From NCBI GenBank assembly GCA_964442745.1, contig CAYUAI010000023.1:1-50425 (forward strand): DNA of 50,425 nt, given 5' to 3'. The number at the start of each line of letters is the position of its first letter. Position 1 is the stretch's first letter. Source of the DNA: CAYUAI01 sp964442745 (GTDB taxonomy: Bacteria > Pseudomonadota > Gammaproteobacteria > S012-40). Under the pieces are notes generated by a model. It searched no databases. It was not told where the DNA came from and was given only the letters and a program-made list of their open reading frames with translations. This document shows, one piece after another, positions 44,178 through 50,425 of the stretch. The position numbers and the translations under genes were made by a program.

Positions 44178-44678
44178 ATGAAGCGTTGGTTAGCCGTTCA
44201 TACTAAGCCTAAGCAAGAATGTATTGCTGAAGAAAATTTAGCACGACAGTATTTTGAAATTTACCAACCACGTATCAAGCTACCGCGTCGGCGGCGAGGT
44301 AAATGGAAGGATGTGATTGAGCCATTGTTTCCGCGTTACCTCTTTATACGTTTAGAGTTTGGCAAGGATGACATTAGTCCAATTCGTTCCACCACGGGTG
44401 TGATCCGCATAGTGCAGTTCGGCGGTCAACTTGCTACGGTACCTGATGCGTTGATTGATTCTCTCAAAACCAGGGAAGACCCGGCCAGTGGCTTGTATTT
44501 GCTGGATGAGCCAATTTTTAAAAAAGGTGATGAAATTATCGTCCAGCGAGGTGCTTTCGCCGGAGTAAAAGGCATTTTTGAGACAACTAGCGGCGAGGAG
44601 CGCGTGATTATTCTATTAAACTTAATGGGCAAACCGCAGCATATTAAAATATGTCGAGATGATCTTGTCCTTGCTTGA
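44178..44678 (+). CDS. rfaH: RfaH-type transcription antiterminator (NusG paralogue)
   Basis: A 166-residue protein (E. coli RfaH is 162) with an NGN domain (KRWLAVHTKPKQECIAEENL, residues about 2-21; EPLFPRYLFIRLEFG, about 53-67) and a C-terminal KOW domain (KKGDEIIVQRGAFAGVKGIF, about 114-133; ERVIILLNLMGKP, about 140-152). RfaH binds RNA polymerase paused at ops elements and suppresses termination in long polysaccharide operons. The EPLFPRYLF block and the LLNLMGK end match RfaH better than housekeeping NusG. A good ops element occurs 450 bases downstream in the leader of a polysaccharide locus. The ATG at 44178 is chosen by family length; an in-frame start at 44151 is possible. Confidence 0.85.
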   Translation: MKRWLAVHTKPKQECIAEENLARQYFEIYQPRIKLPRRRRGKWKDVIEPLFPRYLFIRLEFGKDDISPIRSTTGVIRIVQFGGQLATVPDALIDSLKTREDPASGLYLLDEPIFKKGDEIIVQRGAFAGVKGIFETTSGEERVIILLNLMGKPQHIKICRDDLVLA

Positions 44679-45030
44679 TTTTTTTGTGCGTGAAATTTGT
44701 ACCCCTAGTTAAAAAAATGACTGTAGAGAGAGGGGGATTAGCAAAAGGGGTCAATATTTTGTATGAAAAATAATCGTCGGTTTGTGTGGTTGGCTGTCAA
44801 TTACAATTTCGGGCTTTATTAAGAGATTGGCCTAACGATAATGTCTGGTTGCCATGGATTCTAATTTTCGTCTATCCTGCTAAATTTTCCCCTCCTTATG
44901 GTTTTTAACCCTTTCTGCTAATTCATCTGGATAGCTGACTAATATGGACATTTTACTGTCGAATTATTTTTCAATACGCAGATAATTAAGCAGTGTAAGT
45001 CGATAGATATATTTTCCAGGTTAATTTATC

Positions 45031-45060
45031 AAGTCATCAATTGTGTGAAAAGTATATAAT
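45031..45060 (+). promoter_or_regulatory. Candidate promoter of the polysaccharide locus
   Basis: TATAAT at 45055-45060 matches the -10 consensus. The best -35 at proper spacing, AAGTCA (45031-45036, 18-base spacer), is weak. Transcription from about 45067 would place the ops element at roughly +65, similar to known RfaH-controlled operons. Confidence 0.4.
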
Positions 45061-45130
45061 AGCGTGTGTTGGAAATTGTGTGATGTGATTTTAGTTTTAT
45101 CGCTATGCTGTGTTAGTTAGGGCGCGGCAG

Positions 45131-45143
45131 GGCGGTAGCATGT
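45131..45143 (+). promoter_or_regulatory. ops element (RfaH recruitment site)
   Basis: GGCGGTAGCATGT matches the ops core GGCGGTAGYNT at all defined positions and is preceded by CAG as in JUMPStart sequences. It lies in the untranslated leader, after a plausible promoter and upstream of polysaccharide genes, in the same orientation. The gene encoding RfaH is directly upstream. Confidence 0.75.
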
Positions 45144-45215
45144 CTGTTAGATTAAGTCAGAAAAATCTATGTGATTAACGCCGGATGTAACCCTGTGTGT
45201 TCAAGCTGTTGAGGT

Positions 45216-45287
45216 ATGCCATTAAAACAGATTCTTGTTAAACAGGGCAATGCGGTTGTTGAAGAGCTGCCGGCACCTTTGATTTAA
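45216..45287 (+). pseudogene. Stub of a bi-domain (Zn-dehydrogenase/Gfo-Idh-MocA) oxidoreductase
   Basis: A 23-residue reading, PLKQILVKQGNAVVEELPAP followed by LI after the initial Met, ends at TAA. The pattern KQ(I/V)L...G...VEEVPAP is the N-terminus of two-domain oxidoreductases often found in exopolysaccharide clusters. GAGG precedes the ATG. The next bases (SVVFG in frame) could continue the protein after a stop, but nothing further matches. It appears to be a truncated relic at the head of the locus. Confidence 0.5.
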
Positions 45288-45359
45288 AGTGTAGTTTTCG
45301 GCTAAAAAGCGTGCAATCAGAGAGAAAAGAAAAAGAGTTTATTTGCTTAGTTGTGTATT

Positions 45360-46676
45360 GTGAAAAAAACAATAGAATTGCTAAAAAACATGTTTAAAAA
45401 TGTATTAAAAGGTTTCTTTCACCGCTTAACTGAAGTCAATTTACAATCTGATTTTTTTCGCAAAGTGATAATAACAGTGTCCACTCGTATATTACTTTTA
45501 ATTATTGGAGTGTTAACCACGATTGCGATTGTGCGTCTTTTAGGCCCTGAGGGTAGAGGACTGTACGCATTAGCTATGACCTGTATTGGTATAGGCATAC
45601 AATTAGGCACACTAGGATTCCATGCCTCAAATACTTATTATGTCGCGCAGGATGCCTCTCAATTATCGGTGTTATTAGGCAATTCATTAGTGTTAAGTGT
45701 AGTGGCGGGTGTGGTGGCAGCTTTGTTAGTATTAGTCATCATCGCCGTTTGGCCTGAGCTATTACCTTTTGATAATACACTTTTATTTTTAATATTAATT
45801 GGGTTCCCTCCATCATTAGCTTATGTTTTAATTCAGTCATTAATTGTTGGCCTACATGAAATTCGTTTTTATAATATAATTGAGTTACTAAATAAAACAT
45901 TAGCTTTATTGTTTATCGGTTTTTGCGTATTAAGTCATATTGTTACTGTTAGCAGCGTTTTTATGACTGGCATATTAGCGTTAAGCGTTGCATTGATTAT
46001 GTCGCTATTTCAATTGAAAAAACACTCTAAGGAGCTGCCAAAATATTCCTTTCATTTTTTTCAGTGCAATTTTGGTTTTGGATTTAAATCTTATCTTGTC
46101 GCATTTTTTTCTTTTCTGGTGTTGAGGTTTGATCTATGGATGGTGCAATATCTATTGGGCACTAAAGAAGCAGGTTATTATTCTATAGCTACTGCAATGA
46201 GTGACATGATTTATGTATTCCCTATGCTTGTTGGTAAATTACTTTTTCCGAAATTGTCAGCAGAACAAGATATTCGTGAAAAACAGAGAAAGACAAAGCT
46301 AGTAGCACTTTTGATTACAGTGATAATGAGTTTTATTGGTTTTCTAGTAATGCTTGTTATCGAGCCAGTAGTGCGAGTGGTTTTTGGTAGTGAATTTTTA
46401 TTTTCTGTACAACCTTTCCTGTGGTTACTTCCTGGTATCATTTGTTTGTCGATTAATGCGATATTTATGAGTTATTTTGCGTCGGTTAATATGCCACCAA
46501 TTGTTGTGTTTTTCCCTTTTTTTTCCTTTTTGCTGAATGTTTTCTTAAATTTATATTTTATCCCGAGTTATGGCATAGTTGGGGCTGCATTTAGTTCATC
46601 AATTGCTTATTCAGTCATGTTAATTTTTTCTTTAATATATTTCAGTGCCGGATATAAACAGCGGGTTTTCAGCTAA
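45360..46676 (+). CDS. Wzx-like polysaccharide flippase (MOP superfamily)
   Basis: An integral membrane protein of about 438 residues with roughly 12 hydrophobic helices and the MOP/PST layout of lipid-linked oligosaccharide flippases. Early helices carry RILLLIIGVLTTIAIVRLLG with GPEGRGLYALA, a typical Wzx TM1 and loop; later GTKEAGYYSIATAMSD and the C-terminal FIPSYGIVGAAFSSSIAYSV fit the family. The start is uncertain: GTG at 45360 is given; TTG at 45351 and ATG at 45390 are alternatives and none has a strong ribosome site. It would move undecaprenyl-linked sugar repeats across the inner membrane. First intact gene of the locus. Confidence 0.85.
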   Translation: MKKTIELLKNMFKNVLKGFFHRLTEVNLQSDFFRKVIITVSTRILLLIIGVLTTIAIVRLLGPEGRGLYALAMTCIGIGIQLGTLGFHASNTYYVAQDASQLSVLLGNSLVLSVVAGVVAALLVLVIIAVWPELLPFDNTLLFLILIGFPPSLAYVLIQSLIVGLHEIRFYNIIELLNKTLALLFIGFCVLSHIVTVSSVFMTGILALSVALIMSLFQLKKHSKELPKYSFHFFQCNFGFGFKSYLVAFFSFLVLRFDLWMVQYLLGTKEAGYYSIATAMSDMIYVFPMLVGKLLFPKLSAEQDIREKQRKTKLVALLITVIMSFIGFLVMLVIEPVVRVVFGSEFLFSVQPFLWLLPGIICLSINAIFMSYFASVNMPPIVVFFPFFSFLLNVFLNLYFIPSYGIVGAAFSSSIAYSVMLIFSLIYFSAGYKQRVFS

Positions 46677-46823
46677 TGCACATAATTTTTCAACGCTTAT
46701 TTGGTCTAGGTAAGTTTAGCAGAATATATTTTCTAAGGTATTGCAATTTCATAGGGGTATGGAAGCAATAAACTCTTCTTTTTTTACTTTTAGCGAACAG
46801 CAAATATCGACGGTGATTAATTT

Positions 46824-47999
46824 ATGAAAAAACTTTTTTGGGCGGCGAATACTTATTGGAATTCGCCTTTCCAAGTGGGAGCACAGCATTTAGCAAGACA
46901 GTTTCTTGCTGACGGTTGGCAAGTCGTTTTTGTTTCTGATCCTATTTCTCCTTTTCATTTTCTGCAATCATCTACTGCATTTTCAGCGAAAGACAGATTT
47001 AAATCTTGGCATATGGGTGGTCATAGAGATTGTTCGGAGAATTTAATTTTCTATAGCCCATTGACACTGGCATCACCACATAACAAACCCTTGTTGCGTT
47101 CATCATGGGTGTTAGACCATTGGCATCGGTTAACTGTGCCAAGCCTCAAGAATTTTTTACAAAAAAATGATTGTCAAAAAGTTGATTTATTGATTAGTGA
47201 TACAGTGACCGGGCATATATGGAAGCAGCTGATTGATGCGGGAAAAAATGTGTTTAGGGTCACCGATAACAGCGTGGGTTTTTCCAAAACGACACCGCCT
47301 ATGCAGGAAAAAGAGCGGGATTGTATAAAGTCTGCAGATTTAGTGACTTGCACGTCAAAAGGTATCGTATCGCAATTGCGAGCTATGGGAGCGAAGAGTA
47401 CGCTTTATTTACCTAATGGCGTTGATATCGAGCAATATTCACAGCCTGCAGATGAGCCTCCACAAGAATATAAATCGATAAAGCGGCCGATTGCTGTCTA
47501 TGTGGGTGCGATTGATGAATGGTTTGATTATCAACTAATAAATTATGCCAGTGAAATACGTCAGGATATTTCTTTTGTGTTGATTGGGCCGGAGGCCATG
47601 GCGCGTACTAAAATCGTTAAACGTCACAATGTTTTTATCTTGGGTGCAAAGCCCAATGCAACGATATCTAACTATTTGAATTATGCAGATGTTGGGTTAA
47701 TTCCCTTTGATATCAAAAATCATAAGACTTTGGTTGACTATATTAGCCCGCTCAAATTATATGAATACATGGCCAGCGGCTTGCCTGTCTTATCGGTAAA
47801 ATGGCAAGAATTAGCCGGGTTAAATAGTCCGGCTGTCTTGTATGAAAATCAGCATGAATTTTTCTTAGGCTTAGATAAAATTATTGCCAATAATTTTTCA
47901 TGGGTTCATAAAAATAAGCGGAATTTTATTGAATATTCACTGAAAAATTCTTGGCAGTCGCGTTATCAAGTGTTGAGTACTGAGTTAGCTAAGTTGTGA
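46824..47999 (+). CDS. Glycosyltransferase, GT-B fold (GT4-like)
   Basis: A 391-residue cytosolic glycosyltransferase. N-terminal Rossmann domain: KKLFWAANTYWNSPFQVGAQ and HLARQFLADGWQVVFVSDP. The nucleotide-sugar domain includes TCTSKGIVSQLRAMGAKSTL, YLPNGVDIEQYSQ, RPIAVYVGAIDEW and PLKLYEYMASGLPVLSVK, where the E of KLYEYMASG is the usual EX7E-type conserved acid. The sugar and acceptor cannot be told. It follows the flippase by about 150 bases, in which a 31-codon reading (46676-46771) overlaps the flippase stop as TAATG (see findings). Confidence 0.85.
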   Translation: MKKLFWAANTYWNSPFQVGAQHLARQFLADGWQVVFVSDPISPFHFLQSSTAFSAKDRFKSWHMGGHRDCSENLIFYSPLTLASPHNKPLLRSSWVLDHWHRLTVPSLKNFLQKNDCQKVDLLISDTVTGHIWKQLIDAGKNVFRVTDNSVGFSKTTPPMQEKERDCIKSADLVTCTSKGIVSQLRAMGAKSTLYLPNGVDIEQYSQPADEPPQEYKSIKRPIAVYVGAIDEWFDYQLINYASEIRQDISFVLIGPEAMARTKIVKRHNVFILGAKPNATISNYLNYADVGLIPFDIKNHKTLVDYISPLKLYEYMASGLPVLSVKWQELAGLNSPAVLYENQHEFFLGLDKIIANNFSWVHKNKRNFIEYSLKNSWQSRYQVLSTELAKL

Positions 48000-48010
48000 G
48001 TGTAATGCAA

Positions 48011-48325
48011 ATGAATCAAAGACTATTATCACCGGGAGCACCACAGTTGAAATTTTATGATAGATAGAACGTTAAATTATGGGCGGCATCATCTGGAAAA
48101 ATTCATGATGATATCCATGCCTTACCTGAACGTATTAGATGTGGGGGTTGGCCGGGTATTGCTAAGACAGTTAATGCGAATGCCGAATTATATACGATGG
48201 AAACGACCGAACGGCATGTCAATGTTTTAAGCGCGATGGGTGTCAATGTTCAACAAATAAATATTGAAAATAACATTTGGCCATATAAAAATGATTTTTT
48301 CATCTCATATCTTGGTGAGCAATGA
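48011..48325 (+). pseudogene. Frameshifted class I SAM methyltransferase
   Basis: No intact ORF spans this 375-base gap, but translation in two frames reconstructs a methyltransferase N-terminus. Frame 1 gives MNQRLLSPGAPQLKFYDR then a TAG. The +1 frame gives NYGRHHLEKFMMISM and PYLNVLDVGVGRVL, matching the motif I region (LDVGCGxG). Frame 1 again gives AELYTMETTERHVNVLSAMG, VNVQQINIENNIWPY and KNDFF, matching the motif II/III region of Methyltransf_23-like enzymes. Two compensating indels and a stop explain the pattern. It ends at TGA 48323-48325, so the C-terminal half is also missing. Confidence 0.65.
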
Positions 48326-48375
48326 AATACCGTGATATGTTTTTTATTAACGATAAGTTTTAAAATAACCATTTA

Positions 48376-49155
48376 ATGCCTAAATTATCTCAATCCTTAC
48401 AGCATCGTCTCGATGTTATTTACGTGCTGACCCAAAAAGAAATGAAAATTCGCTATAAGCGGAGTTATTTGGGTTATCTCTGGTCTATTTTGCAGCCATT
48501 AGCTTTTGCGATGGTTTTTTACCTAGCGTTTAAAGTGATTATGCGTATTCCAGCAGAAGATTACGCATTGATGTTAATCGCTGGTTTGTTTCCGTGGCAA
48601 TGGTTTGCGAATTCTTTAAATTATGCGCCCAGTATTTTTTTGGGAAATGCTTCTATTATTAAAAAATTGAGTTTCTCAAGAAGCGCATTAGTTTTTTCAA
48701 CGGTCGCACAGGATATGATACATTTTCTATTATCCATTCCTGTGCTGGTGATTTTTTTGTTTATTTATGATAAATCGCCGTCGCTAAGCTGGTTTTATAT
48801 CATACCGCTATTACTTTTGATTCAGTTTGTGATGGTATATGGTTTGTCTTTACTGGTTTCCTCTATCAATCTTTTTTTTCGGGATCTGGAACGCTTGGTT
48901 GCCATATTGACCATGATGTTATTTTATTGTACGCCAATCATCTATCCTGTGACGATGATTCCTGAGCAATATCGAGACGTGTTATTGTATGCTAACCCAG
49001 TGGCGCCATTAATTGTGAGCTGGCGAAATCTATTTCTTGATGGGAATGTGAGTGTTCAATATATTTTAGTTGCTGGGATATATTCGATTTTGATATTTTC
49101 TTTGGGTTATTATACATATCGAAAACTAACGCCTAAATTTGCAGAAGTGCTTTGA
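48376..49155 (+). CDS. ABC-2 type polysaccharide/polyol-phosphate export permease
   Basis: A 259-residue membrane protein with six TM helices, like Wzm/TagG. The N-terminal amphipathic signature is VLTQKEMKIRYKRSYLGYLW (residues about 17-36), followed by SILQPLAFAMVFYLAF. LFPWQWFANSLNYAPSIFLG and INLFFRDLERLVAILTMMLF are typical, and the end reads FSLGYYTYRKLTPKFAEVL. It would form the channel of an ABC exporter for complete glycans together with a Wzt ATPase. No ATPase gene follows in the window. The start (ATG 48376) has no strong ribosome site. Confidence 0.9.
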   Translation: MPKLSQSLQHRLDVIYVLTQKEMKIRYKRSYLGYLWSILQPLAFAMVFYLAFKVIMRIPAEDYALMLIAGLFPWQWFANSLNYAPSIFLGNASIIKKLSFSRSALVFSTVAQDMIHFLLSIPVLVIFLFIYDKSPSLSWFYIIPLLLLIQFVMVYGLSLLVSSINLFFRDLERLVAILTMMLFYCTPIIYPVTMIPEQYRDVLLYANPVAPLIVSWRNLFLDGNVSVQYILVAGIYSILIFSLGYYTYRKLTPKFAEVL

Positions 49156-49273
49156 TGCTATCTTTATTAGATGTAGCTCCATGCCGGTTATTAAAACAGT
49201 TTCTTAATTTCCCACAGAATCAAAAAAGGGTATCCGCCTGAATAAAATAACAACACAGCAAACAACCCCAGGT

Positions 49274-50383
49274 TTGATTTACAATGCGAGCAATATTGGT
49301 GAGAATTTGACGGGTATTGGGCGCTATTCGCTGATTATCGCCCGTTATTTGTTACAGCATTGGCAGCAGCCATTTACCTTATATATTAATGCCAAAGCAA
49401 AAAAACATTTTGCCGACTATGCCTCAGCGGATAATATTCGGGTGATTAGTGGCTTGACGTCACCGGATTTGCGATTTTCTGGACACTTGCTGCGTTTGTT
49501 GTGGACTAACAAACTTTCCATCGGTGATCAACGCACGATTATTTTTAATAGTTCACAATTGGAAGCGTCAGTTTTTCATTCGCGCCAAATTATTACGGTG
49601 CATGATTTAATTCCTTTGATTTTTCCACGTTATCACTTAAGGCAATATCATTTTCTGAAACATGTACTACCTCATGTGTTACGAAAATCATTGAAAGTGA
49701 TTACTGTGTCACAGCATACCAAAGAACTCATGATGCAGTATTATGGGATTGATGAGCGTAAAATTGTGGTGATCCACAATGGTGTGGCATTTAATATTCA
49801 CCCCCATGAAATCGAACAAGCAAAACAAAGCCGTCATGTGGATAATCATCGACATTATATTTTATATGTTGGGCGATTGTCACCCACCAAGAATATTGAG
49901 CGTCTCATTAAAGCGTTTGATTTATTTTGTCAAAAATATCAGATTGACTGTGATTTAAAATTGACAGGCATAAGAACAAGGCTGAATTTAAAACATCTGA
50001 ATATATCAATCTCAAGTCAGTGTCGTGTTCATTTTTTGTCCAGCGTGTCTGATGCAGCATTGAAAAAACTTTATATGAACGCGAGGTGTTTGGCATTTCC
50101 TTCATTGTATGAAGGATTTGGTTTACCGCCTTTAGAGGCGATGGCCGCGGGTTGCCCGACCTTAGTATCTAACGTGGCGAGCTTACCTGAAGTCTGTGGT
50201 GACGCCGCTTATTATGTGGATCCTTATGATGTGGAAAGTATTGCGGAAGGGTTTTATCAGCTTTTTGTCAATCAAACGTTGCGTGAATCATTAATCGACA
50301 AGGGGTTTGAGCGAGTGAAGGCTTTTTGTTGGGAGGACAGTGCCAGAAAGCATATTGAAGTATTAGAGCAAGTGATAGGTTGA
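49274..50383 (+). CDS. Glycosyltransferase family 4
   Basis: A 369-residue GT-B glycosyltransferase. The N-terminal part reads IYNASNIGENLTGIGRYSLI, with the G.GRY motif of GT4 enzymes. The C-terminal domain has HYILYVGRLSPTKNIERLIK, the nucleotide-sugar motif FPSLYEGFGLPPLEAMAAGC (E...FGLPxxE) and PEVCGDAAYYVDPYDVESIA. The start is doubtful: TTG at 49274 has no ribosome site, and the frame stays open upstream to a CTG that overlaps the stop of a 28-codon reading (49155-49241) with AGGG upstream. It overlaps nothing downstream; the next gene begins 4 bases after its stop. Confidence 0.88.
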   Translation: MIYNASNIGENLTGIGRYSLIIARYLLQHWQQPFTLYINAKAKKHFADYASADNIRVISGLTSPDLRFSGHLLRLLWTNKLSIGDQRTIIFNSSQLEASVFHSRQIITVHDLIPLIFPRYHLRQYHFLKHVLPHVLRKSLKVITVSQHTKELMMQYYGIDERKIVVIHNGVAFNIHPHEIEQAKQSRHVDNHRHYILYVGRLSPTKNIERLIKAFDLFCQKYQIDCDLKLTGIRTRLNLKHLNISISSQCRVHFLSSVSDAALKKLYMNARCLAFPSLYEGFGLPPLEAMAAGCPTLVSNVASLPEVCGDAAYYVDPYDVESIAEGFYQLFVNQTLRESLIDKGFERVKAFCWEDSARKHIEVLEQVIG

Positions 50384-50387
50384 GTCA

Positions 50388-50425
50388 ATGAAAGTCGCCA
50401 TCGTGCATTATTGGTTGATCAATAT
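50388..50425 (+). CDS. Start of a further glycosyltransferase (partial)
   Basis: Only 12 codons are in the window: MKVAIVHYWLIN. This opening is typical of GT4 enzymes (MKVA(I/L)VH.WL...GGEKV). It begins 4 bases after the preceding glycosyltransferase stop, so it continues the operon beyond the window edge. Confidence 0.6.
   Translation, partial: MKVAIVHYWLIN

Larger units (their letters stand above)
44679..45350. other. Long leader region of the polysaccharide locus
   Basis: About 670 bases between rfaH and the flippase gene. It contains a candidate -10 (TATAAT, 45055-45060), an ops element (45131-45143) and a 24-codon stub of an oxidoreductase gene (45216-45287), annotated separately. The remaining bases are AT-rich, without a recognisable ORF. 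Confidence 0.6.

Noticed and set aside
1..50425. CRISPR array
   Set aside because: No regularly spaced direct repeats of 25-40 bases are visible anywhere in the window.

Overview
The window comes from a gammaproteobacterium of moderate GC content. The evidence is the gene order sdhCDAB-sdhE-ygfX / nadB / rpoE-rseA-(rseB)-rseC-mucD, a glnS-type glutaminyl-tRNA synthetase, prfB with its frameshift joined to lysS, and an RfaH-type regulator. A flavocytochrome c sulfide dehydrogenase pair (fccAB) suggests a sulfide-oxidising lifestyle. A PEP-CTERM protein and a polysaccharide locus suggest extracellular polymer. I cannot name a genus from sequence alone.

Layout. 1-2.3 kb is a graveyard of mobile DNA: a decayed integron-type tyrosine recombinase, an internally deleted IS3-family element, the tail of an IS200/IS605 transposase with a terminal-type hairpin, and an unassigned structured stretch. 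2.4-3.0 kb is a CBS-domain protein (-). 3.5-12.2 kb is a tight + strand cluster: VolA-like lipoprotein lipase, DUF1302 outer-membrane protein, DUF1329 protein, YCF48-type beta-propeller and an MMPL/RND transporter. It reads as a trans-envelope system for a lipid or other hydrophobic substrate and is my leading candidate for an undescribed system. 12.3-17.4 kb holds a PAP2 phosphatase, a PEP-CTERM protein, a PaaK-like ligase and fccBA. 17.9-23.3 kb is one 1813-residue multidomain lipoprotein. 23.6-34.0 kb is housekeeping: glnS, lolA, crcB, DUF190, serS, a tyrosine phosphatase, prfB, lysS, ygfZ. 34.2-38.2 kb is the succinate dehydrogenase operon with its assembly factor sdhE and ygfX, then nadB (-). 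39.9-43.9 kb is the sigma-E envelope-stress operon, in which rseB looks destroyed although rseA, rseC and mucD survive. 44.2-50.4 kb starts with rfaH, followed by a 0.67-kb leader with a good ops element and then a polysaccharide locus: a Wzx-like flippase, an ABC-2 permease and three glycosyltransferases, interspersed with gene stubs and a frameshifted methyltransferase.

How the parts fit. Envelope biogenesis is the common theme: lipid handling (RND/DUF1329 cluster, LolA), stress surveillance (RpoE/RseA/RseC/MucD), and surface polymer under probable RfaH control, with the regulator encoded directly upstream of its likely target. Gene decay recurs across the window (intI, two IS elements, rseB, a missing rarA, at least two broken polysaccharide genes). 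This suggests an accessory genome being eroded. The + strand also changes from strongly C-rich (3.5-12.2 kb) to strongly G-rich (from about 17.9 kb).
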